A stretch of 15,738 nucleotides of DNA from Chryseobacterium sp. UBA6632 (lineage in GTDB: Bacteria; Bacteroidota; Bacteroidia; Flavobacteriales; Weeksellaceae): assembly GCA_002455915.1 (NCBI GenBank), contig DKLU01000006.1:1-15738 (forward strand). Reading direction: 5' to 3'. This document shows, in pieces, positions 1 to 5,516 of this stretch. Made by a program: the position numbers and the translations under genes. Within the stretch, counting starts at the first letter, position 1, and each line of letters begins with the position of its first letter. The notes under the pieces were generated by a model. It saw nothing but the letters and a program-made list of their open reading frames with translations. It was not told the origin of the DNA and did not search any database.

Positions 1-272
1 AGGTCAAATGCTTCAGCTGCGTATTCTTTGTAAGCGGTTGTGAAAATGATTTTTTTTGAACCTGAAATTAATTCGGCAACCTGCAAACCATTCATTCCGG
101 GCATTTCGATGTCTAAAATGCAGACGTTACAATCGATATTTTCAATTTCATGAAGAAAAACTTTAGGATCGTTGAATGCTTTTACAACTTCCACGTTATC
201 AATTTGTTCGCAAAGTAATTTTAAATAACTGATCGCCAGTAATTCATCATCAAGAATAACGCATTTTATCAT
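1..272 (-). CDS. LytTR-type response regulator, receiver domain (3' end outside window)
   Basis: The visible part is the first 90 residues of a response-regulator receiver domain. It starts MIKCVILDDE, giving the acidic pair D8/D9, has the phosphoacceptor D54 in CILDIEMPGMNG, and the conserved threonine region IIFTTAY at about 75-81. The rest, expected to be a LytTR DNA-binding domain, lies to the left of the window, so the output domain is inferred from the kinase partner and not seen. The ATG at 270-272 lies inside the kinase gene, giving a 23-base overlap (250-272), so the two are almost certainly co-transcribed and translationally coupled. Its role is to receive phosphate from the kinase encoded at 250-1020 and act on transcription. 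Targets cannot be told from this sequence. Confidence 0.9.
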   Translation of the reverse strand, partial: MIKCVILDDELLAISYLKLLCEQIDNVEVVKAFNDPKVFLHEIENIDCNVCILDIEMPGMNGLQVAELISGSKKIIFTTAYKEYAAEAFD

Positions 273-1020
273 AGAATTCTCCTAAATTGATTGTTAATTC
301 TGCTGTGAAGATACCGTTTTTTGAATTTTTTTGAAGCGTAAAATAATTTCCGTAGATCATTTTGAGCCGTTGATCTAAAGATTGGCTTCCGAAACCACTT
401 TTCTCTTTTTCCAACATATTTTTCAGGGAAGCCTTATTACTTACTTTCATGATGAAAATTCCGTCTTCAAGTTCCATTTGGATTGAAATGAATGAGTCTT
501 GTGCCAAAAAATCAGTGTGTTTGAAAGCATTTTCAATAAGATCAACTGAGATCAAAGGAGCAAAAACTTTTTCTTCATACACTTCATCCGATTTATTAAT
601 TCTCGATTTTATTCTAAAGTCAAAAAGTGGATTAATCTTTATTTTATTAATTTCAATTAAACTTAAAGCGAAATTTAATTCTTCTTTCGGGCTTACAAAT
701 TTATTATTGCTTTCGTATAAAATATAGTCTAAAACATTCGCCAGTTTGTCGAGAGACATATAGGTTTGATAGGCATGAGACTGAACAGAATTCAGAATGT
801 TTTTAAACAAATGCGGATTTAATTTCGTGCCGATATGTTCCAGCTGAACTTCATTTAATCTTTGTTGAATAATTTTATTCGCTTCAGAAATTTTAGCATT
901 TTTTATCTTTAATTTCTGATTTTGGCTGAATAAATAAATACTAACGGTTAAAAAAAAGAAAATAGCAAATACTCCAACGAATATCAGATAATCATGTATC
1001 ATGTAGTAATTGCCATCCAT
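250..1020 (-). CDS. LytS-type sensor histidine kinase (HisKA_7TM-less, one membrane segment)
   Basis: 256 residues. One hydrophobic segment at about 10-31 anchors the N-terminus in the inner membrane. A short coiled-coil-like stretch (about 35-62) leads to the His_kinase (PF06580) core LNPHLFKNILNS, with H70 as the likely phosphorylated residue. The ATPase part keeps the N box as DLIENAFKH (160-168) and a G box as SGFGSQSLDQRL (208-219). This is a very short kinase with no periplasmic or PAS sensory domain, as is common for Bacteroidetes LytS/LytT pairs. It may sense through the membrane or through a partner. It overlaps the downstream response regulator by 23 bases, so the two form one operon read leftward. 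No TAnnTTTG promoter was found just upstream, where the repeat-rich spacer begins. The signal is unknown. Confidence 0.92.
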   Translation of the reverse strand: MDGNYYMIHDYLIFVGVFAIFFFLTVSIYLFSQNQKLKIKNAKISEANKIIQQRLNEVQLEHIGTKLNPHLFKNILNSVQSHAYQTYMSLDKLANVLDYILYESNNKFVSPKEELNFALSLIEINKIKINPLFDFRIKSRINKSDEVYEEKVFAPLISVDLIENAFKHTDFLAQDSFISIQMELEDGIFIMKVSNKASLKNMLEKEKSGFGSQSLDQRLKMIYGNYFTLQKNSKNGIFTAELTINLGEFYDKMRYS

Positions 1021-1065
1021 TAATTTAAATCAGTTTTTGACTTTTTTCTAGTTTAGTATTAGCGA

Positions 1066-1090
1066 TGTCATGCTGAGCCTGTCGAAGCAT
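1066..1090. repeat. Dispersed 'TGTCATGCTGAGCCTGTCGAAGCAT' type repeat unit
   Basis: A 25-base unit beginning TGTCATGCTGAGC and ending CGAAGCAT. From general knowledge, sequences of this form recur between genes in Chryseobacterium and related flavobacteria. Only this one copy of this version is in the window. The related unit at 1155-1257 begins with the near-identical TGTCATTCTGA. It does not encode a protein. Confidence 0.6.
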
Positions 1091-1120
1091 ATTTATTTTT
1101 TAAAATGAAGATTTTAACCA

Positions 1121-1156
1121 TTAAGAAGATTTAAGTTGTTAAGTTAAATTAAGTTG
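1121..1156. repeat. Short direct repeats of TTAAGTTG
   Basis: TTAAG recurs at 1121, 1131, 1139 and 1149, in the fuller form TTAAGTTG at 1131-1138 and 1149-1156 and TTAAGTTA at 1139-1146. Spacing is 8 to 10 bases. It sits between the two TGTCAT-type units and may be part of the same composite intergenic element. Confidence 0.45.
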
Positions 1157-1257
1157 TCATTCTGAATGGAATTTTGCGAAGCATTAAGAAATGAAGAATC
1201 TTTTAAAATTTAGATAGTGAGATTTTTCGACTCCACTTCGTTTCGCTGAAAATGACA
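1155..1257. repeat. Imperfect inverted repeat of the GTCATTCTGA family
   Basis: The left arm starts TGTCATTCTGA at 1155 and runs to AGAATCT at about 1201. The right arm, read on the other strand from 1257, starts TGTCATTTTCAG and ends GAAAAATCT at about 1220. Both arms share the outer TGTCATT, an inner GCGAA and a terminal GAA(G/A)AATCT, so the whole unit could fold as a long hairpin. The form matches the dispersed palindromic elements found between genes in flavobacterial genomes (known type; the copy number here is not checkable). It lies between the end of the 1313-1684 gene and the start of the histidine kinase. Confidence 0.6.
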
Positions 1258-1312
1258 TCTTTGTAAAATTTGCCTTAAAAATTTAAACAGTTTCTTAATA
1301 TTTCAATAAAAA

Positions 1313-1684
1313 TTACTTCAACTTTTTCAAAGAATTCAATGTCACATTTTCCTCACACTTCTCAAACGTGATTTCATACGTTGGATTGTTTTCAGGATAC
1401 GTTAAAACATAATCCGGACAAGGTTTTTTTTGAGCGTGACTTCTGTCGAAATCTACTTTTCCTTTCGTAATAATGCTGTCTTTCAAGAATTTTTCATTTA
1501 CTTTCAACGTATTCATTTCTGCTGTGAAAGCTTCAGAATATTTAAAATCTTTAGACAATGTTTCTGCAATAACACGGCTGTTTGGAAGATAACCGCTGCA
1601 GCTTGCGCCTTTTTTGTTTAATATAAAAAATACGATAATAAGTCCTGGAACAAGACCAATTGCGTAGAATTTGAGTTTTTTCAT
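1313..1684 (-). CDS. Small membrane-anchored protein, DUF4258-like
   Basis: 123 residues starting MKKLKFYAIGLVPG. I chose the ATG at 1682-1684 over an in-frame ATG at 1733-1735 because the shorter form starts with a normal signal/anchor helix (about 4-19, IGLVPGLIIVFFIL) and its A is shared with the TAA of the upstream gene (TAATG), a typical coupled arrangement. After the anchor come a GASCSGYLPNSRV segment and a conserved-looking core, ITKGKVDFDRSHAQKKPCPDY, then YEITFEKCEENVTL. Cysteines near 33, 92 and 112 could pair if the domain faces the periplasm. I recall similar proteins next to this dehydrogenase in other flavobacteria, labelled DUF4258, but the match is from memory. Function is unknown. 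Co-expression with the ald-like gene is inferred from the overlap. Confidence 0.8.
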   Translation of the reverse strand: MKKLKFYAIGLVPGLIIVFFILNKKGASCSGYLPNSRVIAETLSKDFKYSEAFTAEMNTLKVNEKFLKDSIITKGKVDFDRSHAQKKPCPDYVLTYPENNPTYEITFEKCEENVTLNSLKKLK

Positions 1685-2877
1685 TAGAAAATTAAAAGAT
1701 TGATATCGTGATAAGTAAGTCCGAAACGGTCGCAAATGATTTTTTTCGTGTGTCTGCCTTTGTACATGTAAAGACTCTGTTTCATTTCATTTTTGCGAAC
1801 CAACATGTTTTCGAAGCCACCTTCTTCGTCGTAATTTAAAATATAAGAAAGGAAGAAATTAGAGATTGCTTTTGTTGTTGTTCTCGGCATTCTTGAAGTA
1901 AGATTCGGAAGTCCGCAGTGAATAACACCATGTTTGATGATGTAAGGATCTTCCATTGTTGTCAGTTCAGAAGTTTCGATCACTTTTCCGTTGTCGATGG
2001 TAATATCGATGATTACGCTGCCTTTTTTCATTTTTGCAACCATCTCTTCGGTTACAATCGGGGTCATATTTAATCTTGGAAGAGCTCCGATGACAACATC
2101 TGCTCTTCTTAATGCTTTGCTTAATTCTTTAGGATCGATAATTGAAGTCGGAACTCGGCTGTCTACCAACGTATGAAGCCTTCTTAGTTTTGAAAGTGAA
2201 TTATCAAAAACTCTTACGCTTGCTCCTAAACCGATGGCTGCTTTTGTTGCAAATTCTCCCACGATTCCTGCACCTAAAATAACCACTTCTGAAGGTCTTA
2301 CACCAGTGATTCCACCAAGCATTAAGCCGTTTGATAACGCTAATAATTCGGAGGCATAAAGGATGGAAACTGTTCCTGCAATTTCGCCAACTAACCTTAC
2401 TAATGCAAGTTGTTTATATTCATCAACGATAAATTCAAAAGCGATGGCATTTACTTTTTTCTCTGCCAGTTTTAAGAAATAATCTTTATCTCTTAAATTG
2501 ATTTGAAGCGCCGAAACCAGATAGGTATTCGGTTTCATGTAATCAATTTCCTCTTCTGTTGGTGGATTAATTTTTAAGATAAGATCTTGTCCAAAAGCTT
2601 CTTTAGGATCATTCGTAATCCTCGCTCCCGACTCAGAATATTGTAAATCTGTAAAAAATGAACCTTGTCCGGCTCCGGATTCTATGATGATTTCGTGGCC
2701 GTGTTCTACCAAAACCTGCACAGCATCGGGAGTGATGCACGTTCTTCTTTCGTTCAGACAGGTTTCTTTAGGAATCCCGATACTGAATTGTTTGCCTTTT
2801 TTGACTACATCCAGCTTTTCAGCCTTAGGAATCAGCTCCTCTTCAGTAAAAGGAGTAAAAATATTAGTAGTACTCAT
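1684..2877 (-). CDS. ald: Alanine dehydrogenase-like NAD(P)-binding oxidoreductase
   Basis: 397 residues of the AlaDH/PNT family. The N-terminal domain starts FSIGIPKETCLNERRTCITP (31-50), with R44/R45 at the substrate-arginine position, and continues with the family's VEHGHEIIIESGAGQGSFF (57-75). LILKINPP (99-106) carries a lysine at the usual substrate-lysine place. The NAD-binding fold is VVILGAGIVGEFATKAA with GxGxxG at 202-207 and acidic D225 after the second strand. VIIDITIDNG (288-297) holds the catalytic-aspartate position, D295. In classical alanine dehydrogenase a catalytic histidine sits in TYLHLA; here the aligned stretch reads SALQIN, with Q125. The 30-residue N-terminal and about 50-residue C-terminal extensions are also unlike the classical 370-residue enzyme. 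The expected reaction is L-alanine + NAD+ to pyruvate + NH4+ + NADH, but the substrate is uncertain. The gene has its own promoter-like box (2932-2939) and overlaps the next gene by one base. Confidence 0.85.
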   Translation of the reverse strand: MSTTNIFTPFTEEELIPKAEKLDVVKKGKQFSIGIPKETCLNERRTCITPDAVQVLVEHGHEIIIESGAGQGSFFTDLQYSESGARITNDPKEAFGQDLILKINPPTEEEIDYMKPNTYLVSALQINLRDKDYFLKLAEKKVNAIAFEFIVDEYKQLALVRLVGEIAGTVSILYASELLALSNGLMLGGITGVRPSEVVILGAGIVGEFATKAAIGLGASVRVFDNSLSKLRRLHTLVDSRVPTSIIDPKELSKALRRADVVIGALPRLNMTPIVTEEMVAKMKKGSVIIDITIDNGKVIETSELTTMEDPYIIKHGVIHCGLPNLTSRMPRTTTKAISNFFLSYILNYDEEGGFENMLVRKNEMKQSLYMYKGRHTKKIICDRFGLTYHDINLLIF

Positions 2878-2931
2878 CCTTTAAAATTGCATTAAGTTCT
2901 TACAGATCGTATTTTTAATCAAATTCAATAG

Positions 2932-2939
2932 CAAAGATA
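2932..2939 (-). promoter_or_regulatory. Bacteroidetes -7 box (TATCTTTG) ahead of the ald-like gene
   Basis: On the minus strand this reads TATCTTTG, an exact fit to the Bacteroidetes TAnnTTTG -7 consensus. Transcription would begin near 2925, leaving a leader of roughly 48 bases before the ATG at 2877. No clean TTTG -33 box is present at the right distance (CTTTC near 2955-2959 is the nearest). Its place just after the tsaE stop suggests the ald-like gene is also transcribed apart from tsaE. Confidence 0.5.
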
Positions 2940-2947
2940 CATAATAT

Positions 2948-3355
2948 TTAATCGAAAGTAATTTCTCTGCTTTCTCCGTTATTAATTATGCTCATTTCGT
3001 GGTAGGTAAGACCGTAAAGATCTTCTTCGTACACTTCCGGCCACTCAATGATGCACAGGAAGGCGTTGTCTAGGTATTCTTCCATTCCGATATCATAAAC
3101 TTCCTCAATATTTTTTAAACGGTATAAATCGAAGTGGTAAATTTTACCTTTTGGTGTATTGTATTCATTAACAATAGAATAGGTTGGAGAATTAACTTCG
3201 TCTTCACTTCCTAAATTTTTCAGTAAAAATTGGGTGAAAGTTGTTTTTCCTGCTCCTAAATTTCCTTTCAACAAAAGAATATTATGCTGTAATTGAGGCA
3301 TAATCTGATCGACTATCTCTTGCCAGTCTTCGATTTTATGGATGGTAAAATTCAT
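2948..3355 (-). CDS. tsaE: tRNA N6-threonylcarbamoyladenosine biosynthesis ATPase TsaE
   Basis: 135 residues, normal for TsaE. The Walker A P-loop is GNLGAGKTT (31-39). Then come the family's SPTYSIVNEY (57-66), HFDLYRL (74-80) with the acidic residue near the nucleotide site, and IIEWPE (102-107). TsaE works in the cytoplasm with TsaB and TsaD to transfer threonylcarbamoyl to A37 of ANN-decoding tRNAs (t6A), where its ATPase activity resets the complex. The start ATG at 3353-3355 gives MNFTIHKIEDW, directly before the first predicted strand. It is the first gene of the leftward group, with a 70-base gap to the ald-like gene. A promoter-like pair lies about 70-100 bases upstream. Function is assigned with high confidence from motifs. 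Confidence 0.95.
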   Translation of the reverse strand: MNFTIHKIEDWQEIVDQIMPQLQHNILLLKGNLGAGKTTFTQFLLKNLGSEDEVNSPTYSIVNEYNTPKGKIYHFDLYRLKNIEEVYDIGMEEYLDNAFLCIIEWPEVYEEDLYGLTYHEMSIINNGESREITFD

Positions 3356-3422
3356 TTTAATTAAATTAATGTACTGATTTATATTGATTTACTATTTTTT
3401 AGGTAAATCAAAACTCAATTTT

Positions 3423-3455
3423 CAAAAATAAGGAATAAAGCGATTTTAAATTCAA
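3423..3455 (-). promoter_or_regulatory. Putative promoter of tsaE
   Basis: On the minus strand TATTTTTG (3423-3430) fits TAnnTTTG exactly, and a TTG lies at 3453-3455, 22 bases further upstream, within the 17-23 base range expected for the Bacteroidetes -33 element. The transcription start would be near 3416, about 60 bases before the tsaE ATG. In such A+T-rich DNA chance matches occur, so this is moderate evidence. Confidence 0.4.
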
Positions 3456-3463
3456 TTTTCATC

Positions 3464-3493
3464 AATAAAAACTGCCTCACAGTAGCAAGGCAG
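3464..3493 (-). terminator. Rho-independent terminator of the metalloprotease gene
   Basis: Read on the minus strand, a CTGCCT (3493-3488), 10-base loop, AGGCAG (3477-3472) hairpin is followed at once by TTTTTATT. It begins 10 bases after the stop codon of the leftward gene ending at 3503. Confidence 0.75.
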
Positions 3494-3502
3494 CTTTTAA
3501 AA

Positions 3503-5245
3503 TCATTTTTTAATTATCGTATAAGATTTCCTAACGCCATTTTTCATGTTTTTTAAAATCACAAAATAGGTTCCTTCCGGCTTATCTGAAACGGGAATTG
3601 TTATTGAATTTTCAGAAATATTTCCCTGATAAAGAATCGTTCCTGTGATATTGGTAAGAATAACTTCATATTTTTCATTATCATTGGTTATAATGGTAAG
3701 TTGATCTTTTACAGGATTCGGATAAATGCTGATTTTCCCTTTTTCCTCCTCTTTTTCTTTTCCGGAATTTTGAGTAATCGTTCCCGAAATACTGTAAAAA
3801 CCAAGCGAAGCGTAGGTAGAATAGCCCGTATCAGGAGTTCCTTCGCCGATACTGCTGATTGAAATATAATAATCTCCGGGATCCAGATGCATATTAATAA
3901 CAATCGGTTCACTTAGGTTGAGTGGGTTACCGGAATAAGAACTGATAATCATATTCTGACCTTTGTAAATCAATACCTTTATCCGCAAATTACTATGTCG
4001 CGCAGCCGTTTTTACCTGAAGTGAAATATTACTGTTTCCTGTTGTAAAATGAAACATATCAATATCATCAGTATAATTAATAACGCCTTGATTTTCGCTT
4101 TCTGAAATTACAGTTCCGGAAATATGTAATGGCGTTGCAGCTGCATGTGTATTGGCATGTTTGTCGATTCGGTAGCCTACACCATTATTTTCACTGGTAA
4201 TGACTGCAAGGTCATCTTCATGGTTGCTTCCGTTAGAATATTCCTCTTTGCTCCATTGCGTTACATTTCTGTAATAAGCCATTCCCATGATTGGTGCCCA
4301 ATTTCCATGACCAGCATAATAAGTCGTTCCAGCCTGTCCGTCATGGCTCAATCCTAATGTATGACCAAGTTCATGAGCTGCGATCTCGCCTACAATTTTA
4401 CCGGAAGTTCCTGCACCAGATGTAAAAACCCAACACGGAAGATCAGACATAGATGAAAAACAATTAATTAAAGATATTCCTGTACCTCCTGGTAATGCCG
4501 TGTCGGTAGGTGTAATTACACATCTTCGTCTTTTATTTTGAGGATATTGGTTGAAAACTGCTTCATTTGTCGTAATATTTATATTAAATGGTCTAAAATC
4601 TTCTGCCACAAGTTCCCAAGCTTCTAAAATCTCATTGTCATTCATGCCGGAAGGTAAAGCTACAATGGGATTTCCGCTATTCCAGCCACTGCCTGCGGGA
4701 ACTGTATGCCCGTCAAAATCAAGCAAAAGACATCCAGCGGCTCCCGGAAGGCTTTGCAAATACATAATATCACTTAAAACAGTTGATGTAGCTTTAGCCA
4801 ATTTCTGTTTTGGAGGCTTAGGAAAATCTAGACAGATTAATTTATTAATGTCAATATTTTTTATGAAAGCATTAGATTGGTTATCAGAATAATATAGATA
4901 AGCTTTTTTGCTTTTTAAAAGAATAATTCTTCCCTCTAGCTTATTGTTTTTTATATTAATACTGAAACTTCCGTTGGGTTCATCAATAATGTTTCCTTCA
5001 ATATGTAGTGATTGATTATCATTTTTTTTACTATAATTAATAATAGACGGTAGCAAATGATTATCAGAAATATCTAGATTAATTAGACTTTTGCTGTTAT
5101 CTGATTGCACGATCATGCGCTGTAAAAATTCATCAGTTTTTCCTAATGAATAGATTTCTTCATTACTCTGGGCGTAAATGCTCGAAAAAGCAAATAGTAA
5201 GATAGCAATAAACGCCTTCACTTTTAAAAATTCATTTTTTTTCAT
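3503..5245 (-). CDS. Secreted zinc metalloprotease with type IX secretion sorting domain
   Basis: 580 residues. A signal peptide is visible at 1-26 (MKKNEFLKVK then a hydrophobic core ending IYAQS). A propeptide-like region runs to about 165. The catalytic metzincin/reprolysin-like domain contains HELGHTLGLSHD (291-302), giving zinc ligands H291, H295 and H301 with general base E292, and a Met-turn region APIMGMAYY (317-325), followed by WSKEEYSNGSNHEDDLAVI (331-349), a signature seen in related Bacteroidetes enzymes. Residues about 375-470 resemble a PPC-type beta-sandwich (DDIDMFHF). After a charged linker (KEKEEEKGK, 496-504) the C-terminus ISIYPNPVKDQLTI to the final KSYTIIKK is a type A T9SS sorting domain. 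The enzyme is therefore exported by Sec, then moved across the outer membrane by type IX secretion and released or attached at the surface. The substrate is unknown. It stands alone, with its own terminator. Confidence 0.93.
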   Translation of the reverse strand: MKKNEFLKVKAFIAILLFAFSSIYAQSNEEIYSLGKTDEFLQRMIVQSDNSKSLINLDISDNHLLPSIINYSKKNDNQSLHIEGNIIDEPNGSFSINIKNNKLEGRIILLKSKKAYLYYSDNQSNAFIKNIDINKLICLDFPKPPKQKLAKATSTVLSDIMYLQSLPGAAGCLLLDFDGHTVPAGSGWNSGNPIVALPSGMNDNEILEAWELVAEDFRPFNINITTNEAVFNQYPQNKRRRCVITPTDTALPGGTGISLINCFSSMSDLPCWVFTSGAGTSGKIVGEIAAHELGHTLGLSHDGQAGTTYYAGHGNWAPIMGMAYYRNVTQWSKEEYSNGSNHEDDLAVITSENNGVGYRIDKHANTHAAATPLHISGTVISESENQGVINYTDDIDMFHFTTGNSNISLQVKTAARHSNLRIKVLIYKGQNMIISSYSGNPLNLSEPIVINMHLDPGDYYISISSIGEGTPDTGYSTYASLGFYSISGTITQNSGKEKEEEKGKISIYPNPVKDQLTIITNDNEKYEVILTNITGTILYQGNISENSITIPVSDKPEGTYFVILKNMKNGVRKSYTIIKK

Positions 5246-5516
5246 CGTATTTATTTTAGGTTAAAAATTTTTAATTGTTTTTTTTATTTAATTTCATTAA
5301 TTCATTATTTTTCAATGAAGTTATGATGATATTTTCCATTACCGAAATAGCGCAAATTGGGATGGTTGTTAATTTTTTAGCCTAAAAAGATGATACTTAA
5401 TAGTTTGACTTATGATATTGATTTAGTGTTATTTAGTTATAGATAATTTGATAATAGGTTGATTGATTTGATTTAAATATGATCGTTCTTTTTAATATTT
5501 GAATTATTTTTGCAGT
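5246..5516. other. Divergent intergenic region between metalloprotease and dnaG
   Basis: 271 very A+T-rich bases that must carry both outward promoters. There is no convincing TAnnTTTG for the leftward protease. A near-perfect palindrome TTTTTAG-C-CTAAAAA occupies 5374-5388 and could be a protein-binding site, though it has no loop for a hairpin. No small gene or RNA was recognised. Confidence 0.5.
5505..5512 (+). promoter_or_regulatory. TATTTTTG -7-like box abutting the dnaG start
   Basis: TATTTTTG fits TAnnTTTG exactly, but ends only four bases before the dnaG ATG at 5517. If used, the mRNA would start at or next to the ATG (leaderless). No TTG lies 17-23 bases upstream, so it may be a chance match. 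Confidence 0.25.

Noticed and set aside
1701..1728. The ald-like and TsaE proteins both have a (F/Y)GLTYH(D/E) stretch close to the C-terminus, with similar DNA (1701-1728 and about 2990-3020).
   Set aside because: Only seven residues match and the surrounding folds differ; a chance match is more likely than a shared element.
1685..1735. Longer start for the small DUF4258-like gene (ATG at 1733-1735).
   Set aside because: It would put 17 non-hydrophobic residues before the membrane anchor and overlap the ald-like gene by 52 bases; the TAATG start is much more natural.
4551..4892. A 113-codon plus-strand frame opposite the metalloprotease.
   Set aside because: It overlaps the catalytic and propeptide coding region completely, with no start signal or recognisable domain.
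5374..5388. TTTTTAGCCTAAAAA considered as a terminator.
   Set aside because: The arms meet with no room for a hairpin loop and no gene ends beside it.
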